DNA from: Chlamydomonas sphaeroides
Lineage: Eukaryota; Chlorophyta; Chlorophyceae; Chlamydomonadales; Chlamydomonadaceae
Assembly: GCA_001662425.1 (NCBI GenBank)
Contig: BDDC01000175.1
Location: 17,298-81,297 of the forward strand
Length of the DNA stretch: 64,000 bases
Reading direction: 5' to 3'
In this document: piece after piece, positions 1 through 12,300 of the stretch
Position numbering within the stretch: the stretch's first letter is position 1
How the letters are laid out: each line of letters starts with the position of its first letter
The notes under the pieces: generated by a model
The model's input: the letters and a program-made list of their open reading frames with translations, nothing else
The model's database searches: none
Told to the model about the DNA's origin: nothing
Position numbers and translations under genes: made by a program

Positions 1-3000
1 ATGAATGCGCAGCCAAGGAGCGGCGCTGCTATCTGGCGACGACGACCGCCGCGAAGGTCCATGTTGACTTGTCACGCACAGTCAGGATCGGCAGAGCGGG
101 CACTGTAACGAGTTTGTAGGCAGTTTAGCGGCGAGCTGCAGGTATGTATGTACCTGTGCTTCGAACGCGCGCGCCCGTACTGTCGCAAGAACTTGAGCTG
201 TCAGTGGGAGTGTGTGTCTCGTGTGTCCAATAGTACTGTGTATGTTTAGGAATATCGAGCGCTTCACCGTAAGGTGCTGTGGTCGGGCATAACCAAGTCA
301 CATTCCGCGCAGTTCAGGTGCTCAGCCATTCATTTACAGCGTGGTTCAGGCGTACGGCTACGATATCTAGATTAAGCTGCACTACACGTACAGAGCACGG
401 ATCGATGAAGCCAGACGAAGAAGTAAGCACGACATGCCGCACCGCACCGTAGGTCACGAGGACGTTTCCGCCGAGCCAACCCAACGACATTTTGCCAATG
501 GTACAACTCGCTTGAACTGTACACGGGCGCAGAGGCTGGCACTCCTTCCGGTGTCGCAATCCCCCCCTTCGTTGTCGTAATGTCTCCCTGGTGCTCCCCC
601 CTCCCCGCCTCGCCCGCCTCCGCATCGCAGCCTCTGTATGTAGGACACGCCAGTCCGCCGGGTGGCGGGGCCAGGCGGGCAGCGCGCAGAGGACCGCAGT
701 GACGCGCATAAAGTGAAGGGGCATCCGGGCACATGGCCAGCAAGATATCCGCCAAAGCGCGGATGTACATGCAGGCCCTAGTGACCAAGAGGTGGGAGCT
801 GGCTAGGCTCGCCGGCAGGACGCACGCTCGCGTCAGCTGACAAAGGCGAGGGTGGGAAGGTGGCGCGCCCGCCCTCCCCACCCCCGCCGCCTGACGGTTT
901 CCCCTTTCCTATTCTCCTTTCTCTCTAGGCGCTCTATCACGGTGGCCGAGGCAGGTGGTCGCAGACCCTGGACGCCCCGCCGCCTTAATCCACCCCAGGC
1001 GGCCCTGCCCCGGGGTACTTAATTCTATTTCTATTTCCCGGCACACGGCCACGCCGCCGCGCCAGCGGTCGGTCCCCTTGCCGTCCCGTCCCTTGCACCA
1101 TGGGTACTTGCCCTGGGGGAGCCGGGCCGAGCCGCGCGCAGAGCACCGAAGGGCAGAGCAGGAAAGCCCATTCCTTGCAACATGGGTGCTGCTGTGTTAG
1201 CTGTGTGGGCGACAGCTGCTGGGATAGCGGTTTGTACGGAGTCGGCCTCTGGGAGCCTAGCGTCACGGCCGCGGCATATATAGCAACACGTACGTGTGAA
1301 GATTGTAACGAGCGGGGAGTGTGCACGATGCATCGCCGTATCGATGAAAAGCAGCCCCGGGGCCGCGTGGTCCAGGGGAGCTCCCCTGATGTGGTCCGGA
1401 GCAGCTGCGGCGCGCTGCGAGCCGTGCTAGCGGGCTGGGGCAAAGCACGTGTAGTCCCGACTTAGCGGTAGTCAGAACTACCCATTATGAGCAACGCAAA
1501 CGGTTAACAAGCGTAGCGGTGTTGATTAGCCAGAAATAGATGCCGTACACCTTGTCGGCGCGTGCTCAGACACGGTAGGGTCGCCGACCCTCGGGCCAGT
1601 TGCCCGTGATTGTGACTACTGGGGCACAGAGTCAGAAGCCCCGGCACAACCCCAAACGGGTCATGCTCCGGGTTCACAGAGTAGAACCGTGATAGGGACG
1701 GCGAGAAGGTACGGCAGCCCCCATGGCGGCGACCAGGCGGGGCTGGCAGCGAGGCGAAATCGGGTTGCCGGCGGGCAGGGGAGCAGGCGAGCGAGAGCCC
1801 CGGTTCAGACGTGCTGCTGTTGTTTGGCCACGCGTGGCGAAGTCATCCAGCCAGGGGGCTGGCGTCGGTTGTGGGCGCGGTCGTGGCTGAAGTGCGTGCC
1901 GGGGTCCGTGGCGGGGAGGACGGCCGTGGCGGGAAGGACGGCCCGCGCGCCGCTGCACACGTCACGTCTATGGTAGTGCCAGCAATCAGAGAAGGCCTAC
2001 CGTTGCCCTTGTCCCTGCTGGTGAAGACTCCTGCCCTCGGCGGTTACGCCGCCCGCGCTTGCAGACGTGCGAAGGCTCGGGCCCTCGATGGGAGCCGAGC
2101 CAGGGGTGCCACTGCGGCACGCACGGCGGTACGTGGGGGTTTGGGAACGTGTGGCGCACAGCCAACGTTTGTCCCGGGTTGCACATTGGAAAAGTGGGTG
2201 TGACGGCGCTGGCCGTAACTGGCAGGGAGGCGGCTGTATCGTTGCATGCATGCATGGGAGATAGTTGGGCTTGACTGCTGGGTTGGTCAGGCACATAGCC
2301 GAGGACGCTGAGCTCCCAGATGCGTCTGACTGGCGGTTGGGCCCAACATAAAAATTGAGCGCACACCCACTGCACTGCTCAACATGAAGATAGACGACGA
2401 CAAGAACATGTACGTGCAATCGTGCGACCCCGAGATATCAACCATAGCCGCTGAAGGGGCCAGGGGTCGCGCCCCAGACGATTGCATGCTGGCACTTAGA
2501 TAGAGCGCTGGTTATGAGGGTGGTAGGGCACCTGCGGTCCCAAAAGCAATGCTAATACTCAAGTAGCACAATAATTGGTTGGGGCGGCCATACATCAGGC
2601 ATATGAAGGCCTGGGGGGGGGGCGCGTACGCCCATTTCCACATTCGTTCTGGATGGGGCCGGCTTTTCTCAACCCCGGTCTTCCCCGGTTGTTGCAAGGT
2701 GGTCTCTGTTCCTCTCCTGGCATCCTTCTGGTTGTAATTAGAAACCCCGGTCTTCCTCGCACGGCGCCGGCATGCCAACGCAACGACATGCACCTCTGGC
2801 TGGGGCCGGAGGTATTAACCGGCTGCAGCATCTGGCCGCCGGTGCGCGGCGCGCGCTGCGTCCGTGCGGTGCTGCAACGCCGTCCTGCGCTTGGCTCGGG
2901 TGCTGCTGCGTCCGTGCCTTAACCAATCGTGCCGTTACCAACACCAGCAGCAGCTCCCGCGGATTCATCTTAGCAAGCGGCACCCTCAGACTCCAGTTCA

Positions 3001-3339
3001 GCAACACCCCGCGGTCCCGAGACACCGCCCGCCCGTTCGCCGACGCGGCGGCCCATATAAGCTGTTGCATGGGCACGGCATCCCATTCTCATCGAAATGG
3101 CCGGCACCCGCAGGAGCCACGGGTCCGATTGCCCAAACGCTTGTAGTCTATTGCCCGCTTCGACCCTCAGAGCCAGCCGGGCCCCATCACACGGCCATAT
3201 AGACTTGTGCCTGCGCTGCTCTACGGCCATACATCGCCACCTCACAAACCGGCACTGTGGGGCCCGCACAGCAGTTTGGTTCTGGTGATGCATGGGAACC
3301 AGGCAAAGCCGTTCAGCACCAGGCACCAATACAGCTCCC
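1..3339. other. Upstream flank without a recognisable gene
   Basis: Open frames here are at most about 150 codons, overlap on both strands and contain no motif I recognise. I see no chain of acceptor-exon-donor units of the kind that starts at 6289. The stretch is GC-rich. The only structured element noted is one copy of a dispersed repeat at 2390-2440. Small algal genes with tiny exons could be missed by eye. Confidence 0.5.
2390..2440 (+). repeat. Dispersed repeat, copy A
   Basis: This 51-bp stretch aligns without gaps to 61050-61100 at about 82 % identity. The shared core includes AGACGACG, TGTAC, TGCAATC and TGCGA. A shorter similarity (TGCACT..CAA) lies just upstream of both copies. The mismatches are spread evenly over the three codon positions of any frame, so the pair looks like non-coding mobile-element debris rather than a conserved protein. 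Confidence 0.5.
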
Positions 3340-5030
3340 TGTTATGTGGTTTTCATTTTCTTGCCCAGAGCTGCGCCAAGACAGCCCGCAGGGCGGCAGC
3401 GTCGCCCGCACGTGCCTTGGCCTTGACCAGGGCGGGCCTGGCAGACGAAGGCTGCGTGCGTCTGCGCCAGCGCGTCGCGAGCCGGCTGCAGCTGCAGGGT
3501 TGTAGTAAGCTTCACGTACCGCCAAGGGAGTGGGGTGGCGACCGCACCCAGCCGACAGCCAACCGACCGGACGACAACGTGCCAGCAGGCGGCGTCAGCC
3601 GCCAGGGGCGGGCGCGGCATGCCGCAGCCCCCGCCTGGAGGGCTGCGCAGCCCCCGCCAGGAGGGCTCTCCTGGGTCCAGCGGCCTGGGCGGCCCGCGCC
3701 GCACCCTCCCAGTCCGATGGCAGGCGCCAGCAGGAACCCGGACGCGGGGGTGGTCACTGCCTCGCTCGAAGCGCCGCCAGCGCGGCCATCCAGCGGCCGG
3801 CGGCGCCCCTCAACAGTCCGCAGCTGCAGCACCCCGACAGGAACGTCTGCCGCCCGCCCTGTGCCGCAGCGTGAGCAGCCGCTGCCGCTGCCGCTGCTGC
3901 TGCTGCCGCCGCTGCGACGCTGTGTCGCCCGCAGGCAAGGCCGCCAGCTCCGGCCGAGCGCACTGGAAGGCGTTCCAACACCGCACGGCTTTGCCGGACG
4001 TGAGCAGGCGGGCCAGGGCACATAGATCCGGAGTATCCGCTTCCAGGCCCATTGCAGCGTACCCCGCAGCGCGGAGCGCTTGGTTGCACCACAGAGCGAG
4101 GCGCCACTGCACACTATGCACACCAGCGGCCCGGGGCGAGGGCGGCAGGTAGGAAGCGGACGCCCACGGGGGACAGGTGGCCGAGGGCTCCGAGCAGGCG
4201 CGACAGCGCTGGGGCGGACGCGTCCGTGGGCGTGCAGTGCGCCGCGGGCGAGCAAGGCACGCCCAGGAAGCAGCAGTGTGCGCGCGGCGCAGCAGAGGCA
4301 GAGCCACCGCGGCCTAGCTAGCTAGGGTGCGTGGGGCGTGGCGCCACCGGCAGTAGCCCCGCAGGGCCCACGAAGCGCGTGGTGAGCACGGCTGCCACGC
4401 TCGGGCACAAGGTGCCGACGGCCGGCGGGAGCACCAACGCCCACGGCGCGTGCCCGCAACTGGGCTGTGGGGGCTGCCGGCGGGAGGGGCCCGATCGACG
4501 AACACTGCGATCACTTTCCACAGCACTGCCAGCGCTGCATCGGGGAGCAGGCCCACGAACTTCAAGTGGTACAGGACTCAACTGAACGCATAGCCACTGG
4601 CGGCGGAGGTCCGCCGATACTGTATGCCGACAGCGGCAGTGCCACCAGGCGCTGCAGCGTAGCGCCGGTAGACGGGGCCCAAGTCAGCTGCTGGCGCAGC
4701 TGCTCCGGCGTTTGCGAAGCAGACCCCCAGCAGGTTCGATTGGGCCTGCGGCACCACACGCATCCAAGAAGCTATGTAGTGGGCCTCCGGGGCGGCGGCG
4801 GATTAGGCGGACTTCGTTCACGACGCCGGCCGTCCCAATCGGCAGGGTTTCGCACTTGTCGAGGTCGTTTCAGTCAGTAAGCTGCAGGCCTGCAGGTGCC
4901 ACGCCAAGCCCACACTGCCGCAGCCATGACGAGGGGGCCTGCGCCACTGCCAGGTACAGGAGCGGCGGCGCGAGTGGACGCACCTGCCGCACTTCTGACT
5001 TGATGGGCCCCGCCCATGATACTAGGCACC
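3340..5030 (-). pseudogene. Decayed minus-strand coding-like tract
   Basis: Read on the minus strand, this region gives a series of protein-like stretches that change frame or meet stops. From high to low coordinate: a Leu/Pro-rich stretch near 4980-4880, GIQYRRTSAASGYAFS followed by a TGA at about 4578, then KFVGLLPDAALAVLWKVI near 4560, AVLTTRFVGPAGLLPVAPRP near 4360, LSRLLGALGHLSPVGVRFLP near 4190 and LEADTPDLCALARLLTSGK near 4020. No single frame holds the whole. I do not recognise the family and see no reverse-transcriptase or transposase motif. A disabled gene or transposon relic is the best reading; a real minus-strand gene with unrecognised introns, or chance open frames in GC-rich DNA, remain possible. 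Confidence 0.33.
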
Positions 5031-5089
5031 CGGGTACCACTCCCGGCCGGGGCTGAGTCAGGAAATGGCCAAACTTTGAGGGGCCATAA

Positions 5090-5197
5090 CACTCCTGGAA
5101 TAAAGCCGGCGGAGGCTGGGAAAGCTAGGGTGGGTCCGTCTAGATGTCCTCTAGCGGCCTGCCACGGTCCGGTGCTCCGCCGACTTTATTCCAAGTG
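5090..5197. repeat. Inverted repeat / hairpin
   Basis: The left arm (5090-5114) and right arm (5175-5197) are reverse complements over TGGAATAAAG(C/T)CGGCGGAG, with one mismatch in that core, plus CACT at the outer end after a 2-nt offset. The loop is about 60 nt. It could be the remnant of a small inverted-repeat element or a structured RNA. Confidence 0.6.
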
Positions 5198-6288
5198 CCA
5201 TACAGGGCTTGCCGTACGAGGGTTCTTGGGGCCTAGCCCAGGGCCTAAAGCAGCCCCCGGCCACCCCCCGGAAGCGTGCACCGGGTTAAAACATCTCAGA
5301 TAGTCACATAGAAGGGTTTGGGCCACTCGCGGCTGTCGTGGGTAGGTTAGCGGGAGTCGCTGGGTGCTGTTTGGGGCTGCCAAACGGGGGCACGGTGCGT
5401 GCCTGACTGAGCCCCCTTCACGCTTCCTGGTGGTCGCCCAGCCTGTTTTTGGATATCTGGTACCCTATAGGTGCTGTAGAGACACTGCGGGGATCGTTTA
5501 GAGAAGGTCCAGTTGCGGCGATTTGTCGCATGCTGCCGGGCCAAGTCGGCCGAACGGGCTTCCCGACGCCCTGGCTTTGCTTTTTAGGGTCTATATAGGT
5601 GTGCGGCATCCACAAGGTCGCCTAAGTCGCAGCTTGGCTCCAAGACCGCCGACACTGCATGCAAGTGCATCGCGCGCAACTGTGCTCGCCGCGAGCGACT
5701 GCGACCTCCCAGAGCGAGTATATGATATAGTTATAGGTCTGGAGCGCTTCTGGGGCGTTTCGAGTCCTGACTCAGCTCCGTGGCAGGCAAACAGGGGCAA
5801 ACCGGGGAGTGGTACATACCCGGGTGATACTAGGTGCCGTTGACAAACGCAGCAGGTCGCGTGCCCGAGTGCAGCCGCCACACCCAGGCGAGGAAACCCG
5901 GGGTTACATCCAGCAAATTGAGGAAGCCAAGGTCGACGGTATGAACCACTTTCATGCCTCCCTGCCAAGGTCTGACGCGAGGCAGGGCGCCGTACGGGCT
6001 GGTTGCCAAGGTCGCGGTAGGGATTCCAAAGAAGCAGAGGCAGAGTACACTTAAACGTCACTGAGAAAAGCACGCAACACGTCGCCATACGCGCGCAGCC
6101 GTGCGGTCACAGGCTCTTGCGGCAGAGTACACTCGGGTCGGAGCAACCTTTGAGCTCTGATTACACAGGAGACACAGCAACACATATGTCACGTTCGTAG
6201 AACTGCGTCGATAGCTCCTTCTGCTTCCGCATGGCGCGGCGCTGAGAGCCGCTCGCTTCCGAGATTGCGCCTCGGCCGATTAAGCAAC
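5198..6288 (+). promoter_or_regulatory. 5' flank of the giant gene; no defined element
   Basis: This is the roughly 1.1 kb before the ATG at 6289. I see no exon and no TATA box in the last 80 bases. The only repeated motif noted is an exact 13-bp direct repeat, GGCAGAGTACACT, at 6039 and 6121. Whether it has a regulatory role is unknown. The transcription start cannot be placed. Confidence 0.25.
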
Positions 6289-6354
6289 ATGGCGCGACAC
6301 GTGCTCACAATTCTGCTGAGCTTGGCTCTCCTGCGTTTGGCGTCGTCGCAAACA
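6289..6354 (+). CDS. Exon 1: signal peptide
   Basis: The ATG at 6289 opens MARHVLTILLSLALLRLASS, followed by QT. It has one basic residue, a long Leu/Ile/Ala core and a small-residue ASS|Q cleavage site, so secretion is strongly suggested. The reading frame reaches a stop at about 6410, so the exon must be spliced; GTATGC at about 6355 is the nearest donor. I chose this ATG because it is the only one nearby giving a hydrophobic leader, and an in-frame stop lies upstream. Confidence 0.7.
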
Positions 6355-9300
6355 TGTATGCGGCAGGGGGGGGGGGCGCCGTGCTCAGCGCGCCAACGCC
6401 GGTTGTGTTAAGCATAGCCTCTGGCCTGCAGTGGATGTTTGGCGGCAGCGGAAACGAGCATTATCACTGGGTCGCGAAAAGACCTTGGAACGACAAGTCA
6501 CGCGAAGCACACATATGCCAGCTGCGATTTCACCATGTAGATGATCCACATGTCCCTGCCACTTTGGGGTTTGGGGGCGCTTGTGTACTTGTCGCCGATG
6601 AGCGATAAGCTGCGCGGGCACGCGCGATGACTCCACATGCATTCTCGTAACAGCCACAAGCCACTCGATGTGATGCTAGCTGGCGAGCACGGCGTCGAGC
6701 TATTCGCACCGTGCGTCGACTGACGTGCCCCCGCCCCGGCCCTTCCCCCCTCGTACCCAGTCGATGTGGTTCGCCTCGCAAATACGGTAGCGCCAGTCAA
6801 CTCCTTCCTGTACGAGGGTCTCGTTGAGGTAGGTTGCGGTGTCCCGCAACTTTAGCCATGGAAGGCCGTTGGCGCAAGGACGGCTGAAGAGCTTGAACGT
6901 AGAAAGGCAGAATTGAGCTGTTGGGTTCACCGACTTGTCCCCTCCACCCGCTCAGGTCGTGCTGCCGACGACCCTGGCCGGTCTTATCTGCAGGTGAGCA
7001 AGGTTGAGGATCCTCGCAGCCCCACTCGCAGCCCCACTCGCGCACGCCGGATGCCAAAACGTCAGCACTCTCGGCCCACTGCATGGCCTGGCGGGTGCCC
7101 TGTGCGCGCCCGCGGCAGCCACGCAAGGCCGCACCAAGCGCGAAACAACTGCCCGTCCCGTCCACTCCTTCGTGTAATGCAGCGATGGCTTCGATGACAA
7201 GGACGCAGAGGTGGGTCATGGGGATTCTACGTAAATGTTTGATTAGTTTGATATGTGATTGGTGCGGGACATGACACGTGTCCCCCTCCGCGATGCAGGT
7301 CATCTGTCGCCAGCTCGGCAGGTGCGTCTGTTGGCCGTATCAGCTGCTAGCTCAGCATTGGCCCATTAACTCAATTGGCATGCGCACTTACCCATCTTGC
7401 CCCCTCAGGCCCACCGCCCGGGCCATGGCTGTCCGCACCGCGTGGCGCCAGTATGACAGTGCCGGCCCCTGGGCACGCAGCAGTTTGGTATCCGACACGG
7501 CCGCGCTGGTGGGTTAAGTGGGTTGTGGTCGCAAGATTGTCTTTGATAATGTGTCTTAACTAGTGAGGTGCATGGCGGTTGGGAGCAGCCAGCCATCTGC
7601 ACGGAAACCGTGCACATGGGCCGCCTGCACACTACTGATCCCAGGCGCCCCTCTCCTGCGCCCTGCCCGGGCCCCTCCGCCCCCCAGACCTATCTGAACT
7701 TCAAATACCCCGGCAACGTGGTTATGACCAAGCTCAACTGCCGTGGCACGGAGCCCAACATCAACGCTTGCGACAAGGCGGTCGACGTGAACTCGCTCAG
7801 CAAGTGCGACCGCACCATGGCGGGTGAGCAACCTGCAGCGAGCCCGCCGCACACGTGTGACGTGCTGGGCCGAATTGGGGCTTGTCATCAGGCTGTGGCT
7901 AGCGCAAGGAAACATGCGACGTCGAGGTGTGAACCGCGATGCATACCCACGACGGTCGCGGTCTATTAACCTGGGCGTAGCTAGCCAGCTACCTTGCTGT
8001 GGCCGAGCTGACAGACCCCCACCACCCTTGCGCCCTGCCAATCAACCTGCCTTCCGTTCCCACAGTGGGCGTGAAGTGCTTTGAGCGCCCGTACACGGTA
8101 CGGAGCGCAGCCTGCTACACCGGCCTCACAGTTGACGGGTGGGCCCAAGCTAGCCTGCACCCGACCCCCACCCGAATTGCCCCGATGGCCGCAGGTCCGG
8201 CTCATGCAGAGCAACACACCCGACAACACCAGCACCAACACCAACAACGCGGGTCGTGTTGAGGTGCGACGCTGGGGTCTCGACGAAGACTAGCCTTGCT
8301 CCATGCATGCATGGGGCACTGCGGTGTGGCTGGCACGGCACGCATACGCCTGCTCGTGGCAGCTGATAACATGCCAGCATTCCGCGCCTAACTTTCAGGT
8401 CTGGATGGGTTCGTCATGGTCCCAACTGGCGGCTAGTGTTGAGTCCGAGTCCAACAGGCAAGCAGGGCTCGCTCGACTCGTACATAGCTGCTACATGCTG
8501 GCTGGGACCGTTGACGGTGCGGTGGCCCGGCCGCTATGCCGGCAGATGAACTCACCGGGTTCAGCTGCTAGGACTGGGCGCCGCGGCTGCCGGGTTGTTG
8601 GGCCAACTTTCTGCACCAGCCCATGTGGCACACGAAACGCATTGCACGCACGGCCAATCCATCAAACGCCTGCTCTTGCTGACATCTACAATCCGCATTA
8701 CACCACTCAAGCCCTCACGCCAACCCACGCATCATGTGCCACAGCCATGCATACCCCCAGGCCTTTCAAACCCTAATGCTGCACACAATTTACTCGACCT
8801 GCAGGTTCATCGCCCAGACCGTCTGCCGTCAGCTCGGACGGCCCTGGCAAGGCAAGCGGGGGTCCTAACGCGCCGGGAAGGGCTAAGTAAGCACAGCCTG
8901 ACACACACCTGCGGCCGAGGCCTGTTTGGCAGCCAATTGTCGGCCAACTGTCCGGCAGCGGCCTACTTGTTGGCCCTTGCGAGACTGGTGTGCGGCGGCT
9001 AGGCAGCATGCGGCATCTGACATGACTTCTATCTGCCGGTCCGCGGTTGCAGGCGCCGAGGCATTCACAGGTCCAGAGAGATTTGGGCCCGCGCCGGGCG
9101 ACCGGGCGCTGGTGCGTGGGCTTGGGGGGCGGCGGAACATGGAGGCAGCAAGGGGATGGTGTTACTTCGCCATATGATGTCTGTGCTGTCGGGCTGGGCC
9201 ACACGTGCACGCCTAGCATGCCGTGCCGGTTTTGTCACTGGTCATAACTTCCAGGGCATGAATTATATCTACCTGCTGACCGCTCCTGGTGCAGGCGTTC

Positions 9301-12300
9301 AATGACGACCTGCGCTGCCAGGCCACCGTATCTGTGAGCGAGTACGTCGAGGTCAAGGTACGACGTCATTATTGCACGGCATGGCAGAGGGGCTGGCGCG
9401 CACGCGCTGCCACCCGTGGCTCGCCCACTCAAGACGGCATGTGCGTGGTTGTTAACCTGGACCGTGCAGGAGGACCCGAATGCCATCCCCCAAACAAAGT
9501 CGACTGGAAACCTAATTTTGGACGCCATGGCAACACTGGCAGCATGTATGGTTGGGCGCGGGCCGGGGTGGGGCGGTCGGACCTGCTTGTGGATTGCGAC
9601 ACTGACGCGATGTCTTGCAAATGTGTGCCCATAGCCGTTGCAGCCGCCCAAGCGTATCTGCAAAGGCATGCTACACAGGCGTCCAATCCGGGCCCCAAGA
9701 TCAAAGAAACCAAGGTGCAGTGCACGTTTGCTTGGCTCTGGCTAGCGGGCTTTGGCAACACAGATCGAGGGGCTTGCTGCGCAGTTTGGGATGTGGGTTG
9801 TGCGGTTGTTAGGAACGGGGTGGACGTGACACGGCGGTGGCCCGGCACCAATTAAGAGTTGGATGTGTGGTGCCACCTCTTCCTCTGGCCCGGTCGCTTG
9901 CATGGCCTCCTGCGGGTGACCAATCACGACTGCTATCGCCCCCAATCTTTGCACAGGTCACTCGTGAGGTGCCACTCACCTCTCTGGCGCAGTGTGTCGT
10001 GACGGGCGAGGGCCAGTCCGACACGATGCTAGCAGTGTCGTGCCAGGAGCAGCAGTACGCGGTGCGTCTCGTGGGCGCCCAGTTCCCCAGCGAGGGCCGG
10101 CTCGAGATCTACAACAACGGTGTGTGGGGCACGGTGTGCGCCAACAATGGCGGCATCGATGCCCTGGTGAGTGTGGGGCTTCTGGGGAACGGCCAGACCT
10201 CCGGTGCCTAGGGAGCACTAACGCGCGTCTCATCTCTGCTCATGTGAAGCGGTGGCCTGTAGGGGGCCTTCCCTTTATGTGAGGTCCGAGCGCAGATGCC
10301 CCCGGCCGCAATGCCCGGCAGGTGGTGCGGACGGTCTGCATCCAGTTGGGCTTCCCGCCCACCCCCTCCAAGTAAGGGATGTGCTGCCGGCGGCGGCAGG
10401 AGGCAGGGCAGATTGTACACATGTACGGCATAAAACACTGTGGGCGTGGCATCATGTGTGCCGCCACCCTCTCACGCTGCCCTTGCCACAGCCCCTCGAA
10501 TTTTCTCGAGTACAATGCATCTGGTGCATCTGCGCTCGGCCGCTCTCCCAGCGCACCCAGTGTGGCCGCAACCAGCATCCGCTGCCCCCAGGGCGCGCAG
10601 CGGCTCACGGCCTGGTGAGCATCAAAAGGGCCAGGCGGACGGAGGGACGCTCGCCAGTTTCCTCTGGCTGGTTCGTTGTGCAACGATTGAACCAGAGGAA
10701 CTCACACATGTGTGTGAGGCCGCTGAGCCCTCCTTCCCTTGCACCGCCGCAGCACTGTGGTCACCAACGGCCCGACATGCGCATATCAGCAGGATGCGTA
10801 TGGTGCGGCAGGATGATGCCAGCTTAGTTCACTGTTATTATGTAGCCCTGGTGTCGGCGATCACAAAGCAAGCCCCACGACAGCTTGGCAGGGCTTCGGC
10901 ATGCTTCTTATGAGCCGGAACATACACATACAAAGGCCCTTATGCTCCCCAAAGCACTCCATCCATGGTCCATGCCATTGTTGCCCGTTGCCGCCCCACC
11001 CATAGTGCGGTGCTATGAAAGGCCGCCCATAGCTTCGCCTGAGACACCGCGTGCACTATGTAAGTTGGCCATGGGGTCGGTGCCTGCAGACCCAGCTGGG
11101 AGCCGCCGGAAGAACAGCCCAGGGTGCCCAGCAATGAGGAGATCAGCAATGGGTGGCCGTGCACGTGACATCCGGTACCGTGCGTGAGCACATCAGCCAC
11201 TGCGTTTGCCTGTTGCAACATTTCACACCAGACTCATTTGCTGTTGCCTTCCTCGCTGGACACACGGTTGCCCTGCTCCGATGCAGGCACCATTCCCTGG
11301 TCCGACAAGGCGGGCATCGCACCAGGTGCCGTGGGCTGGGGTGCCCCATGCCGTGAAAATGGTTGCATGTCCGGGTCAATGCAGCGAGTACATGAACCTG
11401 AACTCCATGTCCACACTTTCTTTCCTGCTTTGAAGAGGCGATGTATGTAGTGCATGGGCCCTCACTCACTCACACACGCACCCACCCTGGATCCCTGCAC
11501 ACACGCACCCACCCTGGATCCCTGATGCCGCCAGTCCCCGGTGTCACCAGTTTGCTGGTGGGCCAGTTTGACGCCAGCTCATCAGACGAAGGCGTGCAGG
11601 TGCGCAGGCCAGGATGCACGGGGATCCACCACAAGGCAGAGCCTGCTGCCAAGTCTAGATAGGTGCAGCGCATTGTAGATGCGCGCGGCTGAAACCGGTA
11701 TCACATTGCTCCTCTCTCCACAGGACGTGCTGATGGTCCGGTACAGCAACGATGGCTCGCTGTACGGCCGTGCTGCCTTCGGCCGTGCCTGGGCGTCCAC
11801 GTTTTTGGGCGAGGCAGACATCAACTTCGGCCCCACCCCAGAGCCCAAGGCGATTGTGGTTGCGGACGTCACTGGTGATGGCAGCGACGACGTGATTGCC
11901 ATCACAGTTGGCCAGGCTTCGGTAAGCCGCACTGGCTGCACGCATTCGGCACTGCAATGATGCTCTGGCACTCGTTCTGATACGCGTGTGCCTCCATTGC
12001 AACCTTGCTATGCGTGCCAAAGATTGCCGTGTCGACTGGTGCGGGCGCCTTCAGCCCATTGGTGCCCTGGCTGATCCTGACCGACACCCCGTACGAGTTT
12101 GACACCACCAACTCCACGAAGCGGGCCTACCAGTTCATTGACGTCACCGATGATGACGCAGCCGACCTGGTAAGACCTGGGGCGGTGTGGCGGCAATTGC
12201 ACAGTGGGAGCAGGGCCAACAATTCAGCCATGCGATCTGGTGCGGTGCTTACCCTTGCCAACTCCCAGGTCATCTTCGACCGCGAGACACTGCGTCTGGC

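Noticed and set aside
3207..4025. 272-codon plus-strand open frame
   Set aside because: It has no recognisable motif, its composition (Arg/Ala/Pro) is that of a random frame in GC-rich DNA, and the minus strand looks more protein-like here.
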